Positions 35,749 through 44,721 of a stretch of DNA of 64,000 nt are shown piece by piece. The DNA comes from Paenibacillus terricola (GTDB lineage: Bacteria > Bacillota > Bacilli > Paenibacillales > Paenibacillaceae). A program made the translations under genes and the position numbers. The notes beneath the pieces are model-generated. The model saw nothing but the letters and a program-made list of their open reading frames with translations. It made no database searches and was not told where the DNA came from. The stretch covers positions 972,066-1,036,065 of the forward strand of contig NZ_JACXZA010000002.1 of the NCBI RefSeq assembly GCF_014779765.1, written 5' to 3'. The first letter of the stretch is position 1. Each line of letters starts with the position of its first letter.

Positions 35749-36549
35749 TCATGAATTTACGCACCAAAATGTCTTTTCATTCGCAACTAATTTAAACCCG
35801 CTGGACATAGCTGTTTTAATTGAATTGGTATTCTTATTGTTGCAACAATACTTAACTACATGCCCATTGCTGATTAAATAATTAGACATTGCCGCAACAT
35901 TCGAGAGAGCGTAACCTCTTTGTCTGTAATCCTCATGGGTTTCAAGACCAATGTCCACAACCGTAGGAGATTGTAATGGCGCGTTATTGCAGCCTACGAT
36001 GGATACAATTTGGTTTCCGAATACAGTGCCATAATAAACGTTATCTGGCGCTAGTTCTTCATAGGAATGAGTAATGTTAGTATTTGCTGTATCGGACTTG
36101 AATGGAATGGTTGAATCTTGAATATTCGAGAATGGTATATTAACTTCTTCGCCTAAACCAAAGATAGACAAATATTTCTCTTTCGCCTGATTCCCCAAAT
36201 AAGGAGTCAAATTGAATCTTTCAACTTTATCAGTCAAACAATCGAATAGGTAATCGAAAGCTTCTTCGCCGAAGAGCTTGTCTGCAAATCGGTGATAATA
36301 ATCCCTCGCGAAGTCTATATAATCAGATATGGCTGAGAATACAACTTCCCCGTCTGCAAATTGAATATACTTTAGTGGAACATATGCATCTGACAATGAA
36401 TAGTACATTCGTTCTTTGTCGTTTCCAATATCAATTTCATTAAATATGACCTTTGATTCCGTCAAATCGTCTAGTACATGGTAAGCATTCAAAATTTCTG
36501 ATTTAATCTTTGTAACAGCTCCATCATTCGGAAAGTTATTTTCACTCAT
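35749..36549 (-). CDS. GNAT-family acetyltransferase, two-part
   Basis: A 266-residue protein. The C-terminal 110 residues carry the GNAT core (FR47-like): TVVDIGLETHEDYRQRGYAL holds the acetyl-CoA loop R-x-R-G-Y-A, followed by KYCCNNKNTNSIKTAMSSGF. The N-terminal 140 residues are a helical/beta region that I do not recognise; homologous proteins of this length are known in Bacillus as 'GNAT family' without function. GGGGGATC lies before the ATG. Single gene. Confidence 0.8.
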   Translation of the reverse strand: MSENNFPNDGAVTKIKSEILNAYHVLDDLTESKVIFNEIDIGNDKERMYYSLSDAYVPLKYIQFADGEVVFSAISDYIDFARDYYHRFADKLFGEEAFDYLFDCLTDKVERFNLTPYLGNQAKEKYLSIFGLGEEVNIPFSNIQDSTIPFKSDTANTNITHSYEELAPDNVYYGTVFGNQIVSIVGCNNAPLQSPTVVDIGLETHEDYRQRGYALSNVAAMSNYLISNGHVVKYCCNNKNTNSIKTAMSSGFKLVANEKTFWCVNS

Positions 36550-36640
36550 TTGATACGATCCCCCTGTTATCTCTCTAGGATTTGAGCAGCTGCCGCGGCA
36601 TAGTACTTCACTAATTCATTCTCTCTGCTTCAATTGTTAC

Positions 36641-37660
36641 TTAAAATAAGTTCTGCGACACATTGATGTACTCCAGCTGTTTCATACCGTAAAGGAATTT
36701 CGGCTTCCGCTTGATCATACACCTTCCCACATTCAACATTCGCAGCTGTTTCAGATTCTCTAGTTCGCGCGGCAGCTCTCGGATTGAGGAATATAGAATC
36801 GTAAGCTGCTCCAGTTGTTCCAGCTCTCCAATCTCAGGCGGAATACGGCTCAGGCTGATCTCTTCCTTCGGTTTTGGTTGAAACCCGGACCGATTCGAGC
36901 TCGCACAATGGATGCTAAGCTCCTTCAGGTTCTTCAGCTTGGCTATAGATGAAGGTATACACTCCAGATCAGCCGTCGAGATTCTCAAGCGTTCAAGCTT
37001 GCTTAATTCGAACAAACCTTCAGGTAGACGATAGAGATCTTGTTCAAAAACTTCTAAATCACATAACTCCGTAAGTTCCCGAATTCTATCTGGCAGCTCA
37101 GTTAGTCCATGTCCACTTATATACAGCCAGTCCGTTTTATGCTTGATAGCATCATCAAGTAGACGATCCAGGTCCCGGTGTACCTCTAATTTCAGAAAAA
37201 CCCCTGTTACCCGATCCATTAATTCGATGGCTTCTTCCTCCGTTATATCCATACCATACATACGTTCATGAACAACTGAATAAAGGTAGTCTCCTCCGCC
37301 TTCCTTCACGAAACACAGGTCTTCCGGCAGTGCGGGATACGTCCATTCCGATAGACTGCTTGCCATTTGCTTTAATACATTCCCGCTTTCTTCGCAGCAT
37401 CTATACAAATAGTAGGTTCCCGCGGTATAAAAGGCATGACTACGATAGTTTTTTCCCACTTGCATAACTTCATCAATGTCTTGGATAATAATGGTCTTCA
37501 TCAGGTAAGGTTCCAACGCTCCAAGTACACTAGTATATTGGCGGGGTTGTGTCACATCAGCCGGAAGTTTCTCCCCAAGCACAAAACATTCCGAGTTCCG
37601 TATCGCCAGGTCGATTATCAGCTCGTAAGCTTCGCCCTTAGGGTCTGTATACATTCTCAT
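36641..37660 (-). CDS. leucine-rich-repeat protein
   Basis: A 339-residue cytoplasmic protein; I chose the ATG at 37660 because ATGGAG lies 9 nt upstream, although two in-frame ATGs (37681 and 37675) occur earlier. The first 170 residues are helical and unrecognised. From about 175 to the end there are six to seven leucine-rich repeats of the bacterial type: HGLTELPDRIRELTELCDL, LYRLPEGLFELSKLERLRI, LECIPSSIAKLKNLKELSI, LSRIPPEIGELEQLEQLTI and IRELPRELENLKQLRMLNV. LRR arcs bind proteins; the partner is unknown. Confidence 0.82.
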   Translation of the reverse strand: MRMYTDPKGEAYELIIDLAIRNSECFVLGEKLPADVTQPRQYTSVLGALEPYLMKTIIIQDIDEVMQVGKNYRSHAFYTAGTYYLYRCCEESGNVLKQMASSLSEWTYPALPEDLCFVKEGGGDYLYSVVHERMYGMDITEEEAIELMDRVTGVFLKLEVHRDLDRLLDDAIKHKTDWLYISGHGLTELPDRIRELTELCDLEVFEQDLYRLPEGLFELSKLERLRISTADLECIPSSIAKLKNLKELSIHCASSNRSGFQPKPKEEISLSRIPPEIGELEQLEQLTILYSSIRELPRELENLKQLRMLNVGRCMIKRKPKFLYGMKQLEYINVSQNLF

Positions 37661-37779
37661 CGCGTAAATCTCCATTTCCATTGGGTGTACATAATAGCCT
37701 TATTGGCATAGTACCATAAACTGGAACAAGACGGTCCTTTACTTCCCTAAAATATCACTAACGAACTTTATCAGAAACT

Positions 37780-37818
37780 AAAAAAGCTTACGAACATTCG
37801 CGTTCGCAAGCTTTCTTG
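37780..37818 (-). terminator. intrinsic terminator after the SMI1/KNR4 gene
   Basis: Minus strand AAGCTTGCGAACGCGAATGT closes with TCGTAAGCTT, then TTTTAG, immediately after the stop at 37819. Confidence 0.85.
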
Positions 37819-38400
37819 TTATATCATGTAATCCGCTTCCCAGCTATCGATAATATCGCTCCAGAAACGAATCCTCTTGATGTTGTCGAACTCGATTTCC
37901 TCGTACTTCTTAAACCCGAACTCAACTAATAGGTACTCATACAAGTTCTCACCATAGTAGATGATGTCCGTTTGGTAGACTGACAAGATCGGATTTCCCG
38001 CTTCGGAAGGTGTCTCTGGGATATAGCGATGTGCATAGATAGGAATCAATCTCGGCGCTGTGTGGTACTCCACCTCGCATATGTTCTTCGCCTGTGCTAG
38101 ATCAGCAGGCTTCGGTCCCCATTCATACATCCAGAATCGGTTGTTCTCCACATCGGTCAGCATGCCTTCGAGGCACCAATTCATACGTTCACGAATGCGT
38201 TCGGTATTTTGCGCACTGCTATCTCTCCAGTTAATAAACTTGTCTGAGATCGGCAATGCAAGGGATAAGAACTGTTTGAGGTCCGGTGGAAAATGAAACC
38301 CGAACCGCTGCTCGATCGCATCAAATTCATGCTTTGTCAGACCATCCGCAAACCGAACACCCGCCGTTTTCATCTGATTAATCAGTCCGATATAATCCAT
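37819..38400 (-). CDS. SMI1/KNR4 (SUKH) family protein
   Basis: A 193-residue protein with the SUKH pattern: KHEFDAIEQRFGFHFPPDLKQFL near residue 23, then SDKFINWRD, and the late block NPILSVYQTDIIYYGENLYEYLLVEF. SUKH proteins are often immunity proteins for contact-dependent toxins but also occur alone, as here. No toxin gene lies next to it. AAGGTGG precedes the ATG. It is about 50 nt upstream-to-downstream of the OPRTase gene on the same strand and may share its transcript. Confidence 0.85.
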   Translation of the reverse strand: MDYIGLINQMKTAGVRFADGLTKHEFDAIEQRFGFHFPPDLKQFLSLALPISDKFINWRDSSAQNTERIRERMNWCLEGMLTDVENNRFWMYEWGPKPADLAQAKNICEVEYHTAPRLIPIYAHRYIPETPSEAGNPILSVYQTDIIYYGENLYEYLLVEFGFKKYEEIEFDNIKRIRFWSDIIDSWEADYMI

Positions 38401-38450
38401 GATTATCCCACCTTCTTCATCTTGTTGTCCTGCCCCGGCTTAATCGCTAG

Positions 38451-38972
38451 CTACAGCGGCAGTAGTTGTTCCATGCGATATAAAGAACGGTAAAGCAGTC
38501 CTGCATTCTCTAAGTTCGTTCTGCCCGCTTCTTCCCGCTCGATAACACTTACAACCGACTCGACTTGCGCGCCATATTGTCGTAGATCCTCTGCGCTAAG
38601 TAAGACCTGTCCACCTGTCGTTACTACATCTTCTATCATACATACCCGCTTTCCTGCTATATCTGTCCCTTCTGCAAGTTTGCAGGTGCCATATTCCTTC
38701 GCTTTCTTCCTGACGAAAACAACCGGTAAGCCCGTTCGCAATGAGAGTGCCGTTGCCACAGGAATACCGCCCATCTCAAGTCCAGCCAATACCTCAGTAC
38801 CATCCGGTATCATAGGTGTCAGTAGTTCTGCGATTGCCGCCAATAGGGTAGGATTGGACTCGAATAAGTATTTGTCAAAATATTGATCCGACGTCTTGCC
38901 CGAACGCAATTTGAATTCGCCAGTAAGGTGGGCCGCGTTATAAATCTCTACTGCCAGCTGTGCTCTATTCAT
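38451..38972 (-). CDS. pyrE: orotate phosphoribosyltransferase-like protein
   Basis: A 173-residue type I phosphoribosyltransferase. The PRPP motif is VCMIEDVVTTGGQ; the flexible catalytic loop is FVRKKAKEYGTCKLAEGTDI; the N-terminal FKLRSGKTSDQYFDKYLFES is typical of PyrE, where orotate is bound. Length is somewhat short for PyrE (about 200 residues). It lies outside any pyrimidine operon, so it could be a second copy or a paralog with another base as substrate. GGGGGATATCA precedes the ATG. Confidence 0.82.
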   Translation of the reverse strand: MNRAQLAVEIYNAAHLTGEFKLRSGKTSDQYFDKYLFESNPTLLAAIAELLTPMIPDGTEVLAGLEMGGIPVATALSLRTGLPVVFVRKKAKEYGTCKLAEGTDIAGKRVCMIEDVVTTGGQVLLSAEDLRQYGAQVESVVSVIEREEAGRTNLENAGLLYRSLYRMEQLLPL

Positions 38973-39085
38973 TGATATCCCCCATTCGTTTATTCCAGTA
39001 TTTGTGCCATTGAACAGAATACCGATTCCACTGAGGGATGTCTAACAAAAACATTTTTACGAGAGACATAGAATATTTTATTGCA

Positions 39086-40105
39086 TCATTCTATTATTAC
39101 GGGGGGTTCAATCGGATTAAACAAGAACGGATCTCCATTCAGAAAATCTCGGATGATCGCTTGCGCGTACGGCTGTTGCTCAAGAAGACCTGGGATTTCC
39201 CTTGGATCAGACACATGATTACAGTAGTTCTCGATCATGATCATGACGAAGAAGCAGGATAACGTCTCTTCTATATGATGCTGTGGACCTGCAACACCCT
39301 CATAGCCTTCCAATAGAATTCGGCGTTGATGCGGATACAAACCAACCATCGTGCCAGCGAGATCGTACAAGTAATAGCCATAACCGCATCGGCCCCAATC
39401 AATCGGGAATGGCACATCACCTTGGAAAACAACATTCCCAAGATGGAGATCAGCATGAATGAGTCCATAGTTGTCTTCGTTGGGTATCAACGCTGTTAAT
39501 AGAGCTTGTATTCGAGCAGACGCCGACTGATACATCTCCCAGCCTTTAACCGACAGGAAACGATCATAGAATCGTTCCAGCTTCCCCATATCTTTGATGA
39601 AGCTGTCCTTCCCCCAAATAGGTCGTACACAATCAGCCGGAGGAGCAAAGTCTGCCGTCGCCTGATGCAGCCTCGCGATCATCATCCCCAAATTCCTGAT
39701 CTGATCATCGGTCGATCCGCCGCTCAATAGCTCGCCATCCAACCAGCGCATGAGGGTCACATACAAAGTGCCTCCTTGCTCCGTTGTATAGTCCAACACA
39801 TACGATCCTTGGCGTGAGGCGTGACCTGTAGGAACCGTAATGCCATCGCGAACTGCTATTGCATTCAGCAATAACAGCTCCGATTGAATCTCCTCTCGCG
39901 ACATCCCATTGGTATGCACCCGCAACAAGAAGCGGTTATCGGTTTCCGTCTCGATCCGGAACGTTATCGTATCTGATTGTTGGATGAAATGAATTTGCGT
40001 CCATGCTAGTTCATATGCTTGCAGTGCAGACAATGCCGCTTGTCTAGCTTGTGCCAAGAGCACTTGCAGCTCTTCTTCCGTTCCCAATTGCGTAGAATGA
40101 ATCAT
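39086..40105 (-). CDS. phosphotransferase of the APH/homoserine-kinase type
   Basis: A 339-residue protein kinase-like enzyme. The catalytic loop is LIHADLHLGNVVF (H-x-D-x4-N) and the metal-binding aspartate is in PIDWGRCGYGYYLYDLA; the N-terminal lobe has the beta strand RFLLRVHTNGMS carrying the phosphate-binding arginine. This arrangement is shared by aminoglycoside phosphotransferases, the stress kinase RdoA/SrkA and homoserine kinase II; the substrate is unknown. ATAGGGGATC lies upstream of the ATG. The NUDIX gene starts just upstream on the same strand. Confidence 0.85.
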   Translation of the reverse strand: MIHSTQLGTEEELQVLLAQARQAALSALQAYELAWTQIHFIQQSDTITFRIETETDNRFLLRVHTNGMSREEIQSELLLLNAIAVRDGITVPTGHASRQGSYVLDYTTEQGGTLYVTLMRWLDGELLSGGSTDDQIRNLGMMIARLHQATADFAPPADCVRPIWGKDSFIKDMGKLERFYDRFLSVKGWEMYQSASARIQALLTALIPNEDNYGLIHADLHLGNVVFQGDVPFPIDWGRCGYGYYLYDLAGTMVGLYPHQRRILLEGYEGVAGPQHHIEETLSCFFVMIMIENYCNHVSDPREIPGLLEQQPYAQAIIRDFLNGDPFLFNPIEPPVIIE

Positions 40106-40149
40106 TTTATCGATCCCCTATTTTTCTTATTAATAGAGTCTTAACCAAT

Positions 40150-40584
40150 CTATCGGCACTGTACGAGTGCAGCCCTTCGGACGCTTTCCTGCGTCCAAGG
40201 CGGAGCCTTCGGGTGATTCATAATTTCATCGTAAGTCAGCCAGTGTACTGCTTCTACCTCATCGGGGATGACGCTGTATGCAGTACCGCTCACATAATCA
40301 CACAAGAACACCATATTAATGACGTTACGGCCATCCCCTGTAACGAAGGACGAGCTATACACGAACGTAACCTTATCGGCGATCTCAACGCCAACCTCTT
40401 CTAGTACTTCTCTCTTCACAGTCCGTTCCACTATTTCCATGCCCATATCCGACAAATCGACCTTGCCGCCAACGAGTGACAACGTCCCTCCAGCATGCTC
40501 TTCCTTGATGCTCCTAGTAATCATCAACCACTGATTGCCACGAAGGATCGCGGCTTCTACGTTTACGATGAAGATGGATATCAC
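40150..40584 (-). CDS. NUDIX hydrolase
   Basis: About 141-144 residues, hydrolysing a nucleoside-diphosphate-linked compound. The Nudix box is GGKVDLSDMGMEIVERTVKR, continuing EVLEEVGVEI (REVLEEVG core with the two metal-binding glutamates). HAGGTLSLVGGKV precedes it. Start: the coordinate uses GTG 40584, but that GTG is itself part of the ribosome site (AAGGAGTGAT). The spacing fits an ATC codon at 40575 (8 nt after AAGGAG), giving MFIVNVEAAI, the usual start of this subfamily. Near-cognate initiation is suspected. Confidence 0.85.
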   Translation of the reverse strand: MISIFIVNVEAAILRGNQWLMITRSIKEEHAGGTLSLVGGKVDLSDMGMEIVERTVKREVLEEVGVEIADKVTFVYSSSFVTGDGRNVINMVFLCDYVSGTAYSVIPDEVEAVHWLTYDEIMNHPKAPPWTQESVRRAALVQCR

Positions 40585-40598
40585 TCCTTAATATCTCA

Positions 40599-41144
40599 TC
40601 AGAATCTTACTCCAAATCTCGCACATTCCTCTTCATAGACAACTTGTGTCTCTTCATATGTTGGCTGATCTAGGAACACTACGCGCCCCACTTCCATCTG
40701 TAGAAAATGTCTCGCCAGTATTTGAACATGCTCCGCAATGCTCTCCATATCCCAGGCTTCAGTGAGCTTGGACCAAACATAGATATAGGTTGGCTTGTGG
40801 CCTTGCTCATTCATAGGTCCAGAATGTTTCACCTGATACTCTGCATCCCCATCGTCTTTTGGATAAAGATAGCTGTAATCCATTTTCTTATCTCCATGGA
40901 TGAACGCTTGGATATCCTCCAAATACTTGTTGTCTTCATAAGATTCATTGTCACTGAGTTCTTCGTTTAAATGATGAATTAAACAAGGCAGCGTCCATAA
41001 ATCGAAATATGCAACTCGATTGGTTTTCTCCTGATCTGAATAAAGCGTGATCTCATCGTTGCAGCTTTTATTAGTAAACCCATGAACGCCCCACCAAAAC
41101 GCCCAATGACGAATATGAACATAAATCGTGTTAATAAAAATCAC
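40599..41144 (-). CDS. conserved-looking hypothetical protein
   Basis: A 181-residue soluble protein that I do not recognise. It is rich in aromatic and acidic residues (YVHIRHWAFWWGVHGF at the start, then DDGDAEYQVKHSGPMNEQGH, and WSKLTEAWDMESIAEHVQIL near the end). No signal peptide, no membrane segment. The coordinate uses GTG 41144, but AGAGGGTGATT makes that GTG part of the ribosome site; the spacing would suit an ATT at 41135. It lies 15 nt upstream of the NUDIX gene on the same strand. Confidence 0.6.
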   Translation of the reverse strand: MIFINTIYVHIRHWAFWWGVHGFTNKSCNDEITLYSDQEKTNRVAYFDLWTLPCLIHHLNEELSDNESYEDNKYLEDIQAFIHGDKKMDYSYLYPKDDGDAEYQVKHSGPMNEQGHKPTYIYVWSKLTEAWDMESIAEHVQILARHFLQMEVGRVVFLDQPTYEETQVVYEEECARFGVRF

Positions 41145-41271
41145 CCTCTATATTTATTGAACAGATAATCGGAATCACATTGCGAATAGTCGGACAAAAG
41201 GTTAAACTGAGACATCCTTATTAATGAACATAAACAAATGGGTACATCCCACCACAAAGGAGCGTGCAACG

Positions 41272-42252
41272 ATGAAATACCGTCGTCTGGGAAGCAGCGG
41301 ACTAGAAGTTTCGGCTCTGGGTCTAGGAACGAATGCCTTCGGCAAACGCGCAGATCAAACCACTTCTATCCAAATTATACATCAAGCTATCGATAGTGGA
41401 ATTAATTTCATTGATACCGCTAATATTTATGCAGGTACAGAATCCGAACGGATCATTGGCGAAGCGCTGGTTAACAAACGGCATCAAGTCGTGCTAGCTA
41501 CCAAAGCTGGTTTAGTAAGGGGCACTGGGCCTAATGAAAGCGGCTCTTCCCGCATCCATATTCAACAGGAGCTCGAACAGAGCTTGCGCCGACTCAACAC
41601 TGACTATATCGATCTGTACCAAATCCATACGTTTGATCCCTACACGCCGCTAGAAGAAACGTTGCGCGCACTGGATGATATGGTCCGCTCAGGCAAAGTG
41701 CGCTATATCGGCGCATCCAACTATGCCGCCTGGGAGCTCATGAAAGCACTGAGCATTAGTGAGTTCAAAGGATTAGCTCGATATACCTCCACCCAAGTCA
41801 GCTACTCTCTTGCCGATCGAACACCTGAGCTTGAGCTCGTGCCGATGTGTCTCGATCAAGGCGTTGGCATTATCCCTTACTTCCCTCTGGCTGGAGGCAT
41901 TCTCAGCGGCAAGTATAGTGCAGTCGATGCCATCCCCGATGGTTCTAGAGCAAACACGGATCCAAGCTTCAGCAGATTTCTTAGCGAGCAGACGATTACA
42001 TTAGCACGTGAAGTAGGTGAGGTCGCAGGAAATCTCGGAACCAGCACGAGCAGACTCTCCCTCGCTTGGCTTATGGATCAGCCGGCAGTCTCTACCGTTA
42101 TTGTTGGTGCGACCCGCGTAGAGCAGCTGCAGGATAATTTGAAAAGTTTGGATCTGACGCTTACGGAAGCTACGATTCACCAATTAGATGCGATTAGCAG
42201 CCCGTTCGTGCATGGCAAACCGTTCGCCATCTATCGGTTGCCAGTGAGATAA
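41272..42252 (+). CDS. aldo/keto reductase
   Basis: A 326-residue NADPH-dependent reductase from ATG 41272, with AAAGGAG 9 nt upstream; the frame is open from 41224 without a ribosome site. Catalytic tetrad: D48 and Y53 in FIDTANIY, K78 in ATKAG, H119 in LYQIHTFD. The cofactor region reads IVGATRVEQLQDNLKSL. It resembles the general stress protein 69/YccK-type group. It differs clearly from the copy at 16088-17026 (different opening and C-terminus), so they are not a recent duplication. A terminator follows. Confidence 0.9.
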   Translation: MKYRRLGSSGLEVSALGLGTNAFGKRADQTTSIQIIHQAIDSGINFIDTANIYAGTESERIIGEALVNKRHQVVLATKAGLVRGTGPNESGSSRIHIQQELEQSLRRLNTDYIDLYQIHTFDPYTPLEETLRALDDMVRSGKVRYIGASNYAAWELMKALSISEFKGLARYTSTQVSYSLADRTPELELVPMCLDQGVGIIPYFPLAGGILSGKYSAVDAIPDGSRANTDPSFSRFLSEQTITLAREVGEVAGNLGTSTSRLSLAWLMDQPAVSTVIVGATRVEQLQDNLKSLDLTLTEATIHQLDAISSPFVHGKPFAIYRLPVR

Positions 42253-42270
42253 TCGTACATAGCATTAGCG

Positions 42271-42297
42271 AACCCACCTCCAAAGGTGGGTTTTGTA
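42271..42297 (+). terminator. intrinsic terminator after the second aldo/keto reductase gene
   Basis: AACCCACCT-CCAA-AGGTGGGTT followed by TTGTATTG. Confidence 0.85.
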
Positions 42298-42426
42298 TTG
42301 TAAAATCTATCGATCATATCCCTACCTCAACCGCAAGTTGAATCCGCACAAAACTCAATAATTCGGTTATTGTTCGTTCCATCTCGTTCCAATAAAATGA
42401 ATGTACAAGAAGGAGCGTGAAGCATA

Positions 42427-43263
42427 ATGAAAGATAAGCTGGCAAGGAACATCAGCATTTATCGCAAAGAACGGGGACTCACACAGGAGGAGCTCGCGCA
42501 GCACCTTGGTATCTCATTCCAAGCGATATCCAAATGGGAGAATTCGCAATCCATGCCTGACATTACGCTGCTCCCGGCACTTTCGAAGATTCTAGAGGTG
42601 AGCGTCGACAAGCTGCTGGGTTATGTCGTGCAGGATAAGAAAATTACGATTTATGAGGATGAATATCAGACCGAAGAATACTACTGGGGGACTGAACCGA
42701 ACCGGGCGTGCTATCAGGTGCTGCAGCTTATGCCGCCTACCAAACCTCTTAAACTGCTCGATGTCGGCTGTGGCGAAGGCAAAGACGCTGTATTTTTCGC
42801 GCGGAATGGCTATGAAGTGAGTGCCTTTGACGTTACAGATGCAGGGATTGAGAAAACAAGAAGGCTTGCTGATCGAATTGGCGTTCACTTGAATGTCTTC
42901 AAGGCGGATCTATTAGAATATCGGTTGGATACGCATTATGACATCATTTTCTCCAGCGGCGATTTGCATTACATCAAACCGGAATATCGGACTGAGATTT
43001 TCGCTAACTATAAACGTTTTACGAACGAGAACGGCATGCATGTGTTTACTGTGTTCGTGAACAAACCTTTTATCGCCCCGCCTCCAGAGAAAGAAACGAA
43101 CGCATATGCGTGGCACTCTGGTGAACTTCTGGCGCATTACCATGACTGGCTGATCAGGGATAGTGCGGAGATCGTCTTCGACTGCAACTCATCGGGTATC
43201 CCCCATCAACATGCAATGACGAATATGGCTGCGCAAAAAGTTCCATCGGTACTTAGACCATGA
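42427..43263 (+). CDS. XRE-type HTH regulator fused to a SAM-dependent methyltransferase
   Basis: A 278-residue two-domain protein. Residues 1-68 are an XRE/Cro helix-turn-helix (RGLTQEELAQHLGISFQAIS, KWENSQSMPD). From about 105 onward it is a class I methyltransferase with motif I LLDVGCGEGKDAVFFARNGY, acidic end of strand 2 SAFDVTD and motif II region YDIIFSSGDLHYI, similar to TehB-like enzymes. The fusion suggests a regulator that senses or methylates a small molecule. AAGGAG lies 11 nt before the ATG. A 5'-truncated hydrolase follows. Confidence 0.85.
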   Translation: MKDKLARNISIYRKERGLTQEELAQHLGISFQAISKWENSQSMPDITLLPALSKILEVSVDKLLGYVVQDKKITIYEDEYQTEEYYWGTEPNRACYQVLQLMPPTKPLKLLDVGCGEGKDAVFFARNGYEVSAFDVTDAGIEKTRRLADRIGVHLNVFKADLLEYRLDTHYDIIFSSGDLHYIKPEYRTEIFANYKRFTNENGMHVFTVFVNKPFIAPPPEKETNAYAWHSGELLAHYHDWLIRDSAEIVFDCNSSGIPHQHAMTNMAAQKVPSVLRP

Positions 43264-43291
43264 GTTTCCGAACCGTTATTTGTGATATTCC

Positions 43292-43828
43292 GTGTTTACA
43301 AGTAGATCCTTCAACGAAATCCAAAGGGACTATTTTGGGAAAGTCGTTATTCAAGGCGCTCAGGAAGCTGACTTACTCGTGTCTGAATTGGCTAGATCGG
43401 ATGATCCTATTGGCATAGTTGGTCATTCAACAGGTGGGTTTATTTCAGCAGGAGCTTTCTCAAGTAACCCTCGTCTGCAAGCCTCGATCGTGATCAACGG
43501 TTCTTTTGCTTGGGTTAAAGCCGAAGAGTTATTTCGTGAGAAAGATGGAAGAAGCCCAATGACTTCAAGTGAAAGAAGTTCCTTAGAAGATCATGATCCT
43601 ATGTCACACTTGAAACTTGATAATAGTAAAGGGCTCCTACTCCTTCATGGCAAAGAAGACGCAACCATTCCGATCGACAGCCAGAGATATTTTATGAACA
43701 AGATGTCACAATCCAATATACCTTCCGATACCTTGAAATTCGTTGAGTATTCGAATGTGAACCATCAGATTACGGTCGGAATGCTCGAGAAGTCTAAGGA
43801 ATGGTTGGATAAAAATCTGTGCAACTAG
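43292..43828 (+). pseudogene. alpha/beta hydrolase, 5'-truncated
   Basis: 178 codons from a GTG at 43292 with no ribosome site. The remaining part has the nucleophile elbow GHSTGG (IGIVGHSTGGFISAG), the acid region LLLLHGKEDATIPID and the histidine in YSNVNHQITVGM, as in serine esterases of about 250 residues. The N-terminal 70 or so residues that form the first strands and the oxyanion loop are missing, so the gene is probably a remnant. Its end abuts the start of another fragment on the opposite strand. Confidence 0.65.
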
Positions 43829-43945
43829 ATGTTCGAAATATACTTCATATTTTCTTTCATCCTTATATTGATTAGAAACGAGAATAGAAAGGACGACGAT
43901 GACAACAAGAAACAGAAAAAATATATAGTAGTTATTTTTCTTCAC
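43829..43945 (-). pseudogene. N-terminal fragment of a small membrane/secreted protein gene
   Basis: From GTG 43945, behind AAGGGG with 8 nt spacing, about 39 codons read as a normal secretion/anchor start: KKNNYYIFFLFLVVIVVLSI followed by a charged segment NQYKDERKYEVYF. The frame then runs into the antisense of the hydrolase remnant, so the rest of the gene seems lost. Between 43946 and 44124 I see no gene. Confidence 0.4.
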
Positions 43946-44124
43946 TCAAAAAACCCCTTTTCAGGCGTCCAAAACATCCTCTACTTTTCATCTGAAGTTG
44001 CAGTTACATTCCAGGTGTTGAACAGAGTATAGAAATGCATAACCTTGTATCTATACTATCTTTCCCATCAATACGGCCATTCCGTCGACCATGAGCTCTT
44101 TATTTGCGCTTTGTAATACGTTTC

Positions 44125-44709
44125 CTATTCTGTCTTACCCAACGCTTCCCATACCTTTGCTCTAATCACAGGCAGCCTTTGCTCCTCGAATGCAGGGTGC
44201 TCCTTAAACCACCTTACATTAAGCGGTGAAGGATGCGGCATCACATAGGTCGGCTTGTCGCCCAGGATATGCTCATTAAACACTAGGTCGATGAAAGGGA
44301 TGCCCGGGAACAAATAATTCGCAGCCTTCGCTCCAATGATGACGAAGATCTTGTTATCAACGAACGACATCTCCGTCGCCATCCACTTCTTCGCACATGA
44401 TAATGGAGGTGGCTTGTCCCCTCCTTTGCCATTCTTGCCAGGGAAGCAATGCGCAATGGACGTAATATAGAAGTTGTCCTCATTGTAGAATTCATCGTCC
44501 GTTATTTGATACCATTGATATTTCAGCTTGTCGCCAGACGGATCGTTGAATGGCCGCTTCGTCAAATGTACGTTTTTGGAGGGCGCTTGACTGATCTGCA
44601 TGATCTTCGAATGCTGTGTGCCATGAAAAATTGGACTAGGCGTATGCCCAAACTTCTCTGCGCAATCCCGACAGGCAAGAATACTTTCTTTCAGCTCATT
44701 AAATTCCAT
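44125..44709 (-). CDS. uracil-DNA glycosylase family protein
   Basis: A 194-residue member of the UDG superfamily (family 4/5-like). It has a cysteine pair near the N-terminus (CRDCAEKFG) as in iron-sulfur UDGs, the motif MQISQAPSKNVH corresponding to the first active-site loop, ITSIAHCFPGKNGKGG, CAKKWMATEM with another cysteine, and the second loop MPHPSPLNVRWFK. Four cysteines (13, 16, and two later) may hold a 4Fe-4S cluster. It should remove uracil or related bases from DNA. AGAGG precedes the ATG; 12 nt separate it from the upstream phosphatase gene. Confidence 0.85.
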   Translation of the reverse strand: MEFNELKESILACRDCAEKFGHTPSPIFHGTQHSKIMQISQAPSKNVHLTKRPFNDPSGDKLKYQWYQITDDEFYNEDNFYITSIAHCFPGKNGKGGDKPPPLSCAKKWMATEMSFVDNKIFVIIGAKAANYLFPGIPFIDLVFNEHILGDKPTYVMPHPSPLNVRWFKEHPAFEEQRLPVIRAKVWEALGKTE

Positions 44710-44721
44710 AACTTCGTTCCT

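Noticed and set aside
43829-44032. 67-codon plus-strand frame starting just after the hydrolase remnant
   Set aside because: The opposite strand has the better signal (ribosome site and signal-anchor sequence); this frame has a lysine/aspartate run and no ribosome site of its own.
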